In this document: positions 1-7,178 of the stretch, in pieces
Numbering within the stretch: the first letter of the stretch is position 1
How the letters are laid out: every line of letters starts with the position of its first letter
NCBI GenBank assembly: GCA_012510335.1
Contig: JAAZIF010000282.1
Coordinates: 1 to 9,589 of the forward strand
DNA: 9,589 bases
Reading direction: 5' to 3'
DNA from: Methanomicrobiales archaeon
GTDB lineage: Archaea > Halobacteriota > Methanomicrobia > Methanomicrobiales > Methanoculleaceae
Notes under the pieces: generated by a model
The model's database searches: none
The model's input: the letters and a program-made list of their open reading frames with translations, nothing else
What the model was told of the DNA's origin: nothing
Program-made: the position numbers and the translations under genes

Positions 1-606
1 GGCATGCGGGTTCACGATCGCGGTGAGCCGGAGATAGTCGAGCAGCCGCTTCTTTGCGGCGAGTGTGCTCTTAAACTCGATCTCAAGCCGTGTTCCGTGC
101 GTCCGGTCCCACTCGATCTCTGTGTGGCTGACTACCTCGGGTTCGTTTGTCTCGGTTCTTATCATCAGCTCGTACCGGTGAGCCTTCTCGCGCGCCCCCG
201 TCCGTGATATGACCAGCGCCGGGGTGCCGGTCGTGAGCTGCGCATAGAGCACCGCCGCCGATATCCCTATGCCCTGTTGCCCCCGGCTCTGCCGGATCTG
301 GTGGAACCTTGAACCGTAGAGGAGTTTTCCAAAGACGAAGGGGATGTTCTCGGGCACGATCCCCGGGCCGTTGTCCTCGACGGTTATACGGTAGACATCG
401 CCCCCGACCCTCCTTGCGCTGACGAGTATATCGGGCAGAACCTCCGCCTCCTCGCAGGCATCGAGCGCGTTGTCCACGGCCTCCTTAATGGTTGTGATGA
501 TGCCCCGCGTCGGGGAGTCAAAACCGAGAAGATGTTTGTTCTTCTCGAAGAACTCCGCGACGCTTATGCTCCGCTGCTCCCTCGCGAGATCCTCAGCGAT
601 CGCCAT
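1..606 (-). CDS. top6B: DNA topoisomerase VI subunit B, N-terminal third (partial)
   Basis: This is the ATPase subunit of the type IIB topoisomerase, which with the Top6A cleavage subunit relaxes and decatenates DNA in an ATP-dependent way. Only the first 202 codons are present; the frame runs off the window edge. They form the start of a GHKL ATPase fold. The N1 box is KEAVDNALDA at residues 41-50, with the usual glutamate (E42) and Mg-binding asparagine (N46). The N2 box is DNGPGI at 78-83, and the glycine-rich lid is RGQQGIGIS at 108-116. The start is the ATG at 604-606, preceded by GAGG (616-619 on the minus strand) with nine bases of spacing. It overlaps the 3' end of hisS by 14 bases, so the two are probably co-transcribed. 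Top6A usually lies next to top6B and would be expected just outside the window (inference). Confidence 0.95.
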   Translation of the reverse strand, partial: MAIAEDLAREQRSISVAEFFEKNKHLLGFDSPTRGIITTIKEAVDNALDACEEAEVLPDILVSARRVGGDVYRITVEDNGPGIVPENIPFVFGKLLYGSRFHQIRQSRGQQGIGISAAVLYAQLTTGTPALVISRTGAREKAHRYELMIRTETNEPEVVSHTEIEWDRTHGTRLEIEFKSTLAAKKRLLDYLRLTAIVNPHA

Positions 607-1825
607 GCCGCGCAACCTCAGCGATTGCGTCATCAAGGTTTATCTCACGCTGCTCGCCGGTCTCGAGGTTCCTGAGGGTCACCGTGCCGGCATCGACCTC
701 GCGCCTCCCGAGCACAACAGCAAAGTCCGCAGTCTTTGCGGCGTGGGCGATCTGGGCTCCCATCCCGCGCTGCATCAGGTCGACCTCGGTCCTGAACCCG
801 GCGCCCCGGAATGCCCGGGCAGCCTCGAGCGCCCTTTCCCGTGCCTCGGGCGTGCAGACGACGCCGACGATTGTCCCGGAGTCGAGCGGGAAATCCCCGA
901 TCGAGACCATGACCCGGTCAAACCCTATGGCAAACCCGCATGAGGCCACGTCATCACCGCCGAAGAGGTGGGCGAGCCTGTAGGCCCCGCCGCCTATGAT
1001 CTGGTTCTCGGCGCCGAGGTTCTGCGCGAACCCCTCAAAGACCATGCCGGTGTAGTAGTCAAGCCCCCGGGCGATGCCGAAGTCGGGCAGGTAATCGATC
1101 CCCTGCGCATCGAGGAGCGCGAACGTATCCTCGATCCGCGCGCGCTCCGGCACATCGCCTGCGATCTCAAAGATCTCCTCGATGGTCCGGCACCCCGAGA
1201 GCGCAGCGAGGGGATCACTGAGATGGCCGTGATCCAGCTCATCGAGCGCCGCCTCAAGAGCGCCCTGATCCCTTTTGTCCAGGCAGGCCATGATCGCCCG
1301 CTGGCCTTCCGGGGATAGATCGGTGAGGAGATGCTTCATTGGCGCGAGGTGGCCGACATGGAGGTCGAACGTGACCCCGCTTGAGTTGAGCACCTCATCG
1401 GCGAGCATGATCACCTCGGCGTCGGCGCTCGCCGTATCAGCACCTATGAGCTCGATGCCGAACTGCCAGAACTGCCGGTAACGGCCTTTCTGGGGCCGCT
1501 CGTAGCGGAAACAGTCAGCGACGTAACACCAGCGGATCGGTTTTGGGAGGACTTTGCCTTCGTTTACGTACATCCGGAGCACCGCCGCCGTCACTTCGGG
1601 CCGGAGCGTCATCTGCCGGCCTCCCTTGTCCTCGAATGTGTACATCTCCTGTATGATCCCCTCGCCCGACTTCATCGTGAAGAGTTCGAGGTGCTCAAAA
1701 TCAGGTGTGCAGACCTCCCGGTATCCCCACCGCCGGGCAGCCTCAAGCATCCGCTGCTCGATCAGCCGCCGCCGTTCCATCTCGTCGGGTAAAAAATCCC
1801 TTGTTCCCCGTGGTCTCTGAAGCAT
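593..1825 (-). CDS. hisS: Histidyl-tRNA synthetase
   Basis: This cytoplasmic class II aminoacyl-tRNA synthetase attaches histidine to tRNA-His. At 410 residues it has the usual length for the short HisRS form. GTRDFLP at residues 7-13 is the typical N-terminal signature. TLRPEVT at 73-79 and the motif 2 region FRYERPQKGRYRQFWQ at 106-121 form the ATP site. The HisRS-specific histidine-binding loop RGLDYYTG is at 253-260, and class II motif 3 (GFAIGFDRVM) is at 297-306. The C-terminal ~90 residues fit the anticodon-binding domain. The ATG at 1823-1825 is preceded by GGGAG (1835-1839, minus strand) nine bases upstream. The small membrane-protein gene ends 17 bases upstream, and top6B starts inside the hisS 3' end, so the three genes look like one transcription unit. 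Confidence 0.97.
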   Translation of the reverse strand: MLQRPRGTRDFLPDEMERRRLIEQRMLEAARRWGYREVCTPDFEHLELFTMKSGEGIIQEMYTFEDKGGRQMTLRPEVTAAVLRMYVNEGKVLPKPIRWCYVADCFRYERPQKGRYRQFWQFGIELIGADTASADAEVIMLADEVLNSSGVTFDLHVGHLAPMKHLLTDLSPEGQRAIMACLDKRDQGALEAALDELDHGHLSDPLAALSGCRTIEEIFEIAGDVPERARIEDTFALLDAQGIDYLPDFGIARGLDYYTGMVFEGFAQNLGAENQIIGGGAYRLAHLFGGDDVASCGFAIGFDRVMVSIGDFPLDSGTIVGVVCTPEARERALEAARAFRGAGFRTEVDLMQRGMGAQIAHAAKTADFAVVLGRREVDAGTVTLRNLETGEQREINLDDAIAEVARHGDR

Positions 1826-1842
1826 TCAGTATTTCTCCCTGA

Positions 1843-2172
1843 TCATGGTCTCTTGCGAGAACTCTTATCTTTTGTGCGCTCCACACTCCCGAGGAGACGC
1901 TGAATCGTGTCTTCAGTGTGCCAGACGCGCTCCCGCTCGACCCGGCCCTGGAGGTAGAGCGCCAGGAGGATCAGGCCGAGGCCTAGGAGAACCCAGTCTT
2001 CAGTCATGCTGGTGATGAAGCAGCCGAGCAGGGCGAGCGCCGTGTACATGATGCCACTGTAGGCCGCCTTCCGGTATCCAGGAAGCCCCGTCCGGGAGAA
2101 GATCCGCAGGTCACGGAGCCAGAGAAACGCGGTGACGGCGACGCCGAACCCTGCGATATATGTGAGGTACAT
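1843..2172 (-). CDS. Small membrane protein of unknown function
   Basis: I do not recognise a family for this 109-residue protein. It shows a hydrophobic N-terminal helix at about residues 3-19 and two close hydrophobic helices at about 38-55 and 60-76. A highly charged tail follows (about 78-109, many Arg, Lys and Glu), ending in a basic stretch. By the positive-inside rule the basic tail is probably cytoplasmic. It is the first gene of the minus-strand cluster, 17 bases ahead of hisS, so it probably shares the hisS promoter. The ATG at 2170-2172 has no Shine-Dalgarno at normal spacing: a purine-rich GGAGGGAGAGG lies about 18 bases too far upstream. A short or absent leader is therefore likely. 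Its position beside hisS need not mean a role in translation. Confidence 0.75.
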   Translation of the reverse strand: MYLTYIAGFGVAVTAFLWLRDLRIFSRTGLPGYRKAAYSGIMYTALALLGCFITSMTEDWVLLGLGLILLALYLQGRVERERVWHTEDTIQRLLGSVERTKDKSSRKRP

Positions 2173-2220
2173 AATATGAAGTAATATTATACCTCTCCCT
2201 CCTATTTTTGTTATCAGGTT
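2173..2220. promoter_or_regulatory. Divergent promoter gap between the hisS cluster and larB
   Basis: These 48 bases separate two divergent start codons and are much richer in A and T than the flanking genes. For larB, the TATA-like ATATTATA at about 2183-2190 lies some 34 bases before the ATG. That predicts transcription starting near 2214 with a leader of only a few bases, which includes AGGT. For the minus-strand cluster, an AT-rich stretch at about 2206-2213 could serve as TATA box and would also give a very short leader. The boxes were picked by eye from archaeal spacing rules; no transcription start is known. Confidence 0.45.
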
Positions 2221-2994
2221 ATGCTACCGAATGCCACCATCAGGAAGATCCTCAGGATGTACTGCAGCGGCGAGATATCCGAGGACGAGGCGGCGGCCTC
2301 CATCGAGGGGCTCCGCATCGATATGATCGATGATATGGCCCGGATCGATACCGGGCGGAGCGTGCGCTGCGGCATGCCCGAGGTGGTGCTCGCCGAGGGG
2401 AAGGAGCCCGGGATATTTGCCCGGATCATGCTCGCGCAGGTGAAGGCATCCAGCCGGTGCATCGCAACGAGGGTCTCGCCGGAGCATATCGAGGCTCTGC
2501 GTTATATCCTGCCCCCGGATGTGCAGATGGAGCACCGGGAGGCGGCGCGGGGCATCATCCTCTCGACGGGAGAGAGATCGAAACCTCATGGGGGGATCGT
2601 CGCCATACTCACCGCCGGGACTTCAGATATCCCTGTCGCAGAGGAGGCGAGGCTGATCGCTGAGGAGATGGGGTGCGTCGTCAGGACAGCATACGACGTC
2701 GGGGTTGCCGGCATCCACCGCCTCTTCCCGGCGCTGAGAGACCTCCTGCCGGCGGATGTCTTCGTCGTTGCCGCCGGGCGGGAGGGGACGCTCCCTGCCA
2801 TCGTCGCGGGCCTTGTCGACAGGCCCGTGATCGGCGTCCCGGTAAGCACGGGCTACGGCTACATGGGAGCCGGCGAGGCGGCGCTTGCGAGCATGCTCCA
2901 GGCATGCTCGGTGCTTGCGGTCGTGAATATCGACGCCGGGTTCACGGCGGGAGCGTTTGCAGCGCAGGTCGCGCACGGGGGCCGGCGGGAATGA
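2221..2994 (+). CDS. larB: LarB, pyridinium-3,5-biscarboxylic acid mononucleotide synthase
   Basis: LarB catalyses the first step of nickel-pincer nucleotide synthesis: it carboxylates C5 of the pyridine ring of nicotinic acid adenine dinucleotide and cleaves the dinucleotide. The 257 residues show the family layout. An N-terminal helical part carries the signature GRSVRCGMPEVV at 45-56. A PurE-like carboxylase domain follows, with TAGTSDIPVAEEA at 131-143, YDVGVAGIHR at 158-167, AAGREGTLPAI at 184-194 and GVPVSTGYG at 205-213. The C-terminal QACS (C229 the cysteine) followed by VVNID aligns with the region holding the catalytic cysteine of Lactiplantibacillus LarB; that match was made from memory. 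The stop overlaps the nadM start (ATGA), so the two are translationally coupled. LarC and LarE, needed to finish the cofactor, are not in this window. Confidence 0.93.
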   Translation: MLPNATIRKILRMYCSGEISEDEAAASIEGLRIDMIDDMARIDTGRSVRCGMPEVVLAEGKEPGIFARIMLAQVKASSRCIATRVSPEHIEALRYILPPDVQMEHREAARGIILSTGERSKPHGGIVAILTAGTSDIPVAEEARLIAEEMGCVVRTAYDVGVAGIHRLFPALRDLLPADVFVVAAGREGTLPAIVAGLVDRPVIGVPVSTGYGYMGAGEAALASMLQACSVLAVVNIDAGFTAGAFAAQVAHGGRRE

Positions 2995-3497
2995 GCCGGG
3001 GATTTTACATAGGGCGGTTTCAGCCCTACCACAACGGCCACCAGGCGGTCCTTGAGCGGATCGCATGCTCCTCCGACGAGATAGTCATCGGGGTCGGGAG
3101 CGCCCAGTTCTCCCATACCGTGGCAAACCCCTTCACGGCGGGAGAGAGGGTGCTTATGCTCACACGGTCGCTTGAGGATCTCGGGTGCCCGTTCTACGTC
3201 ATCCCCATCGAGGACGTCCAGAGAAACGCCCTCTGGGTCGCCCACGTCCGGTCGATGACGCCGCCGTTTGATACCATCTACTCAAGCAACCCCCTCGTCA
3301 TGCAACTCTTCAGCGAGGCGGGCATGGACGTCCTGTCGCCGGATATGTACGAGCGGCATACGCACTCCGGCACCGAGATCAGGAGGCGGATGCTCGACGG
3401 TGAGCCCTGGGAACACCTTGTCCCCACCGCCGTCGTGGACGTCATCAACGAGATCTGCGGCGTGGAGCGCCTGCAGCGGATCGCGGGGAGCGACTGA
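2991..3497 (+). CDS. nadM: Archaeal-type nicotinamide-nucleotide adenylyltransferase
   Basis: This enzyme joins NMN (and in many homologues nicotinic acid mononucleotide) to ATP, giving NAD or its deamido form, in the cytoplasm. The product has 168 residues, the normal size for the archaeal NadM family. The nucleotidyl-transferase signature GRFQPYHNGH is at residues 8-17 and contains the HxGH-type motif (H14, G16, H17). The second ATP-contacting motif, SGTEIRRRM, is at 126-134. The ATG at 2991-2993 shares bases with the larB stop; an in-frame extension upstream would read through larB and was discarded. No strong Shine-Dalgarno precedes it, which fits translational coupling. LarB's known substrate is nicotinic acid adenine dinucleotide, so the pairing is biochemically sensible. 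Confidence 0.95.
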   Translation: MSRGFYIGRFQPYHNGHQAVLERIACSSDEIVIGVGSAQFSHTVANPFTAGERVLMLTRSLEDLGCPFYVIPIEDVQRNALWVAHVRSMTPPFDTIYSSNPLVMQLFSEAGMDVLSPDMYERHTHSGTEIRRRMLDGEPWEHLVPTAVVDVINEICGVERLQRIAGSD

Positions 3498-3534
3498 CGG
3501 AATCCTTGATGTGGATTGCCGTCACAGAGAGATC

Positions 3535-3540
3535 AGGTGG
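3535..3540 (+). promoter_or_regulatory. Ribosome binding site choosing the 3548 start
   Basis: AGGTGG lies seven bases before the ATG at 3548. The alternative starts, TTG at 3506 and ATG at 3509, have no comparable purine motif in front of them, so 3548 is preferred. Confidence 0.6.
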
Positions 3541-3547
3541 ACAACTC

Positions 3548-4837
3548 ATGTTCAGGCAACTGCGAGACCTCTTCCGGCGAACAGAACCCCGGAAAGAAGG
3601 GCTGAGACTCTCCTTTGAAGACCTCCCGGGCTGGCTGGATGACCGCGGCGAGGATATACAGAGCAGCCTCTCCAGTGAGACGGCCCCCTCAATGGAGGCC
3701 ATCCGCGGTGCCCTCGATCGACTCGGGGGTGTGATCGACCGCATGGAGGAGGCGGAGGAGGCAGAGAAGGTCCACCCCCGACTCCGGGATATATCAAAGA
3801 AAGCGCTCCCCCAGTTCACGAAGTCCATGACCCAGATCCTCTCCCGCGAGCCTTCCGGCGACCCGGAGGCCTTCTACGCCACCGCTGCCGATATACTGAA
3901 GAGCGCGCTCAAGACGGTGAAGGGCCAGGGCAAGTATCTCTCCTCCCTCTACCCGGGCGAGATGAAGGAGGTGCGCGCCGCCCTCAAGGATCTCGGGAGG
4001 GAGATAAACGCCATGACCGGGGCGGTCGCCCGTGCGCGAGGAGAACTGCAACAGGTGGAGGATCTCCGCGAGATGCATGAATCCCTCAACCGGATCAGGG
4101 AGGAGCATGCCGCCGCGTCCGTCCAGGCCCGGGGTCACTCAAAAGCGCTTGAGGAGATGGATGGAGATATCCAGAAGACCGCAAAAGACCTCACCGCGCT
4201 AAGGCTGCGCCCTGATCACGCTCATGGGGAGGAGATCCAGGAGAGGATCCGCGAGCTCGATGTCCGGGATGAGGAGGTCAGGCGACAGGCCGCATCCATC
4301 CGGACCACTGCCATCCACGTCTTCCGGAAGGCGGAGAGGGTGGCAACGAGGGCCGGGGAGACTGCGACGGCCGCCGGCTTCGACCAGGTTCTCGATGCAT
4401 ACACTCCCGATGGTGATGCGGATACCCTCATCGGTCTGATCGAGTCGATGATGCCGGCAACCCTCGCCCTCATCCGGCAGGGGGATCTCGCCCTCAAGAA
4501 CCAGGAAGAGATCGCGCTCTTCTCAGACCCTGATACCCTTCCCTCCAGCATAAGAGAGACCCTGTACCAGAGACGCGAGATCGAGGAGCAGTGCGCGGCG
4601 CTCCGGGAGGCCCATGCCGCGCTCCCCGTCGTGATCGAGGAGGAGCGACTCATCGCCCGGCTCTCCGGACTCGAGAAGGAGCGCGAGGCAAAGGCTGCCA
4701 TGCTGGACCGGGCCTATAATCAGCAGGAGATCCTCGCGTCCTCATACGCAGAGGAGAGAGAGAGGCTCCGGCCCGGTGTGGGCGCTCTTGCGGGAGAGGA
4801 TGTGGAGGTCAGCGTCCCCGATCTCGCGCCCCCATGA
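3548..4837 (+). CDS. Long coiled-coil protein of unknown function
   Basis: I do not recognise a domain family. The 429-residue product is predicted soluble, almost entirely helical and very rich in Glu, Arg, Ala and Leu. Heptad-like charged stretches occur at about 48-75, 136-260 and 335-410. Helix-breaking interruptions fall at about 101-106 (EPSGDP), 221-227 (RPDHAHG) and 326-333 (SDPDTLPS), suggesting three or four helical blocks. There is no signal peptide, membrane helix, Walker A motif or cysteine cluster, so it is not an SMC-type ATPase despite looking like one. The C-terminus is a short, acidic, proline-containing tail. It starts 50 bases after nadM, so it may share that transcript, and the next gene follows after 44 bases. 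A structural or scaffolding role is possible but is only inference. Confidence 0.85.
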   Translation: MFRQLRDLFRRTEPRKEGLRLSFEDLPGWLDDRGEDIQSSLSSETAPSMEAIRGALDRLGGVIDRMEEAEEAEKVHPRLRDISKKALPQFTKSMTQILSREPSGDPEAFYATAADILKSALKTVKGQGKYLSSLYPGEMKEVRAALKDLGREINAMTGAVARARGELQQVEDLREMHESLNRIREEHAAASVQARGHSKALEEMDGDIQKTAKDLTALRLRPDHAHGEEIQERIRELDVRDEEVRRQAASIRTTAIHVFRKAERVATRAGETATAAGFDQVLDAYTPDGDADTLIGLIESMMPATLALIRQGDLALKNQEEIALFSDPDTLPSSIRETLYQRREIEEQCAALREAHAALPVVIEEERLIARLSGLEKEREAKAAMLDRAYNQQEILASSYAEERERLRPGVGALAGEDVEVSVPDLAPP

Positions 4838-4881
4838 GCGAACCCTGTTTATGCTCTGCATACAGATATCTTTAGGAACTG
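4838..4881 (+). promoter_or_regulatory. Possible promoter and ribosome binding site before the membrane-protein gene
   Basis: The 44-base gap is AT-rich relative to its neighbours. TTTATGC at 4848-4854 resembles a weak TATA box, and AGGA at 4874-4877 is four bases from the ATG at 4882. A box here would place the transcription start only a few bases before the ATG. Readthrough from the upstream gene is equally possible. Confidence 0.3.
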
Positions 4882-5715
4882 ATGAAGACAGACACAATAC
4901 CCGGATCTAAATCCCGAATCTGGATGGCGGTTCCCGCGGTCTCGTTTGGTGGGATAGGAGCTGGACTGCTGCTCTTCTCGGTCGGCTTCGAACAGGCCGC
5001 CTGGGCGGGCATCGCAGGATGCGTGATCGCATCGTTCATCCTCTTCTACCAGGCATACAACAAACCGCGGAAGGATATCGTCTCGCTCTTTGTGCCGCTT
5101 TACGCGGTTATCATATTCATCGTGCCAAACGAGATCAGTACAGGAATGATCGTGCAGACGTTCTACGCGGCGACGATCACACTCCTTGCGGTCAGGGTAG
5201 AGAAATTGTTTAATGCGCCTAAATCAGAGAAGAGAACAATGATACAGATGTTGAATGACTATATCGACCGGATCGAGCCGCTCCTCTCCGCGATCGATGA
5301 GGAGACCGGGCATGCGATCGCGCAGTCCCTGTTGACGTACAGGTTCGGGCTATACCGGAACGCGGCAGCAAAATGCACGGAGACGCTTGAACGGCTGAAG
5401 GCGGCCGCGCCGCTCCCCACACGTGTGCTTGAGGACGCGCTGCTTATACTCCGGGAGCGCGCAGGAGATCTTGCGGTCTCCCGGACGACGGAGAACCCGG
5501 AGCATGCCTTCACCGGGGAAGACTTCGAGTATCTCGCCATACGCCTGAGACCCGAAGAGGTCGAGATCCCCGCGACACTAGACTTTGACAACGCCCTGAT
5601 CCTCCTCTACGCCGTCGGGATCGAGACATCCCCCGATGACGAGCAGCCGCTGGAAGAGCATCAGCGTTTCATCATCCAGATCCTGGAGTCCTATAAAGAT
5701 AAGATAACCTCATGA
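4882..5715 (+). CDS. Four-helix membrane protein with a helical cytoplasmic domain, function unknown
   Basis: The product has 277 residues and I do not recognise its family. Four hydrophobic segments fill the N-terminal part: about 13-34, 38-57, 66-82 and 86-105. The first begins shortly after a short basic N-terminus, and the 58-65 loop is basic (NKPRKD), which would place both on the cytoplasmic side. Residues ~106-277 are soluble and helical, with many charged residues and one cysteine (C165). The stop codon overlaps the start of the MATE gene by ATGA, a strong sign of translational coupling. A regulatory or accessory role for the transporter is conceivable, but nothing in the sequence shows it. 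The C-terminal domain has no obvious sensor-kinase, GGDEF or nucleotide-binding motif. Confidence 0.85.
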   Translation: MKTDTIPGSKSRIWMAVPAVSFGGIGAGLLLFSVGFEQAAWAGIAGCVIASFILFYQAYNKPRKDIVSLFVPLYAVIIFIVPNEISTGMIVQTFYAATITLLAVRVEKLFNAPKSEKRTMIQMLNDYIDRIEPLLSAIDEETGHAIAQSLLTYRFGLYRNAAAKCTETLERLKAAAPLPTRVLEDALLILRERAGDLAVSRTTENPEHAFTGEDFEYLAIRLRPEEVEIPATLDFDNALILLYAVGIETSPDDEQPLEEHQRFIIQILESYKDKITS

Positions 5716-7049
5716 CAGGATTGACCGAGGGCAACCTCTTTCGAGGTCTTGTAACCATAGCGGCGCCGATCGTCGTCGGGAACGTGCTGCAGAGCGGTCT
5801 TGAGCTGGTCGACCTCTTCTTCGTCGGCCGGCTGGGATCAGAGGCGATAGCGGGTGTTGCCATGGGTAGCTCCATCATCATGGTCCTCATGACGGTCATA
5901 GTTGGCATAGTCACCGCAAACACCGCCTTCGTCTCGCGCCACTACGGGGCGAAGGACACCGATATGGTGGCGAAGGGGGTCTGGCACACCCTCGTCCTCG
6001 GGCTTTTATTCTCGTTCGTCCTCAGCATAGTGGGCATCCTCTACTCCGAGGATATGCTCCTCTTCCTCGGCGCCGAGCCGGTGGTCGCAGCCTACGGGGC
6101 CGCCTACCTGGTGGTTCTCTTTGCCGGCATCGCGACGCTGGTCGAGCTCTGGGTGATCAACTCGTCGTTCCAGAGCTGCGGTGACGCCGTGACGCCGATG
6201 CTCCTCGTGGTTCTTGCAAATATCCTGAACATCGTCCTCGACCCGCTCCTGATCTTCGGCTACTGGATCTTCCCCGTCTGCGGTGTCGCCGGGGCTGCAT
6301 ACGCCACGATCATATCCCGGAGCGTGGCGTTCACGATAGCGTTTGCCCTGCTCCTCTCAGGGCGGACGCCGATCCCCTTCTCTCTCCGGACGAAGTTTGA
6401 GTTCGGGCTCGCGTGGAGGCTCGTCCGCATCGCCGTCCCGAACTCTGTTCAGTCAGGGCTCCGGAACGTGACGTTCCTTGCCATGATGGCGATCGTGGCA
6501 GTATTCGGCACCGCGGCGCTCTCTGCCTATGGAATCGTGGGGAGGCTTGAGACGGTCGCGATCATGCCGGTCCTCGGGGTCGCTACCGCTACCGCCGTGG
6601 TCGTCGGGCAGAACCTCGGCGCGGAGAAGCCCGAGCGGGCGGAGGCGGGGGTGAAGCTCTCCGCGCTCATGAATGGGGGGTTCATGGCGGTGATGGGAGC
6701 GATATTCTATATCGCCGCACCCGCGATCGTCGAGATATTCGACCCAAGCGGCGCGAGCACGGCGATCGGCGTCTCGTACATGCGGACCGTCGCACCGTTC
6801 TATGTCGCCATGGCCGTCGCGATCATACTCGCGTTCGCGCTCAACGGAGCGGGGGATACAAAGAAACCTATGTACGCCACGCTCTTCTCCATGGTCCTCA
6901 TCCAGATACCGCTCGCCTATATCCTCCCCGATCTCCTCGGGATCGGGATCGAAGGGGTCTGGCTTGCTGTGATCTGCGGGATCACCCTCCAGCTCGGCAT
7001 GCTCTTTACGCTGTACCGGCGCGGGAGCTGGAAGATGGCGACGATATAG
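5712..7049 (+). CDS. MATE-family multidrug/cation efflux transporter
   Basis: This polytopic membrane protein belongs to the MATE superfamily, whose members export drugs or metabolites in exchange for Na+ or H+. The 445 residues give about 12 hydrophobic segments in two pseudo-repeats. Family marks are a first-helix block with LVDLFFVGRLG at residues 32-42, NIVLDPLLIFG at 173-183, GQNLGA at 299-304 in the second half, and LNGAGDTKKP at 377-386. The substrate cannot be read from sequence; archaeal members of this branch are often annotated NorM- or DinF-like. The start overlaps the stop of the upstream membrane-protein gene. A hairpin at 7049-7064 begins at the last base of the stop codon. Confidence 0.93.
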   Translation: MTGLTEGNLFRGLVTIAAPIVVGNVLQSGLELVDLFFVGRLGSEAIAGVAMGSSIIMVLMTVIVGIVTANTAFVSRHYGAKDTDMVAKGVWHTLVLGLLFSFVLSIVGILYSEDMLLFLGAEPVVAAYGAAYLVVLFAGIATLVELWVINSSFQSCGDAVTPMLLVVLANILNIVLDPLLIFGYWIFPVCGVAGAAYATIISRSVAFTIAFALLLSGRTPIPFSLRTKFEFGLAWRLVRIAVPNSVQSGLRNVTFLAMMAIVAVFGTAALSAYGIVGRLETVAIMPVLGVATATAVVVGQNLGAEKPERAEAGVKLSALMNGGFMAVMGAIFYIAAPAIVEIFDPSGASTAIGVSYMRTVAPFYVAMAVAIILAFALNGAGDTKKPMYATLFSMVLIQIPLAYILPDLLGIGIEGVWLAVICGITLQLGMLFTLYRRGSWKMATI

Positions 7050-7064
7050 GGGAGAGTTCTCCCC
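7049..7064. terminator. Short hairpin between convergent reading frames
   Basis: GGGGAG at 7049-7054 and CTCCCC at 7059-7064 form a six-base GC-rich stem with an AGTT loop (a seventh pair is possible). It starts on the last base of the MATE stop and ends one base before the stop of the minus-strand dockerin-like remnant at 7065-7067, so it could serve both strands. There is no clear T-run on either side, so terminator function is only likely. Confidence 0.4.
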
Positions 7065-7170
7065 TTACAGCGCGCCTATCTCCCCGACGACAAATGTAGG
7101 CCACCTTTGAGACATCGCTGATATCGATGTTGCCGTCGCTCGTGACGTCACCCCGGAGCATGACGGTGAT
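7065..7170 (-). pseudogene. Frameshifted 3' remnant of a dockerin-like domain
   Basis: Read on the minus strand, 7096-7152 encodes GDVTSDGNIDISDVSKVAY. It contains a complete type I dockerin-style calcium loop, DVTSDGNIDISD, with acidic or polar residues at loop positions 1, 3, 5, 9 and 12. Just after that tyrosine codon the open frame turns into unlikely sequence. Skipping one base (7095) gives FVVGEIGAL and then a stop at 7065-7067, the kind of ending such domains have. Upstream, a proline-rich stretch (ATPRPG) resembles a linker, but no cohesin or enzyme domain is visible and no start codon is convincing. The simplest reading is the decayed 3' end of a secreted, multidomain protein gene. 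A sequencing error at 7095 would restore the C-terminus but not the missing 5' part. The upstream limit is approximate. Confidence 0.55.
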
Positions 7171-7178
7171 GTAGCCGG

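Noticed and set aside
2673..2990. In-frame upstream extension of nadM
   Set aside because: It would overlap larB almost throughout its second half, reads as Arg-rich shadow sequence, and NadM proteins begin right at the GRFQP region.
3506..3547. Earlier TTG/ATG starts for the coiled-coil protein
   Set aside because: No purine-rich site precedes them, while AGGTGG sits seven bases before the ATG at 3548. The extra 14 residues do not continue the helical pattern.
3548..5715. Coiled-coil plus membrane-protein pair as a TelA/XpaC-type stress module
   Set aside because: The layout is superficially similar, but neither protein shows a motif I can tie to those families, and they are separated by a possible promoter.
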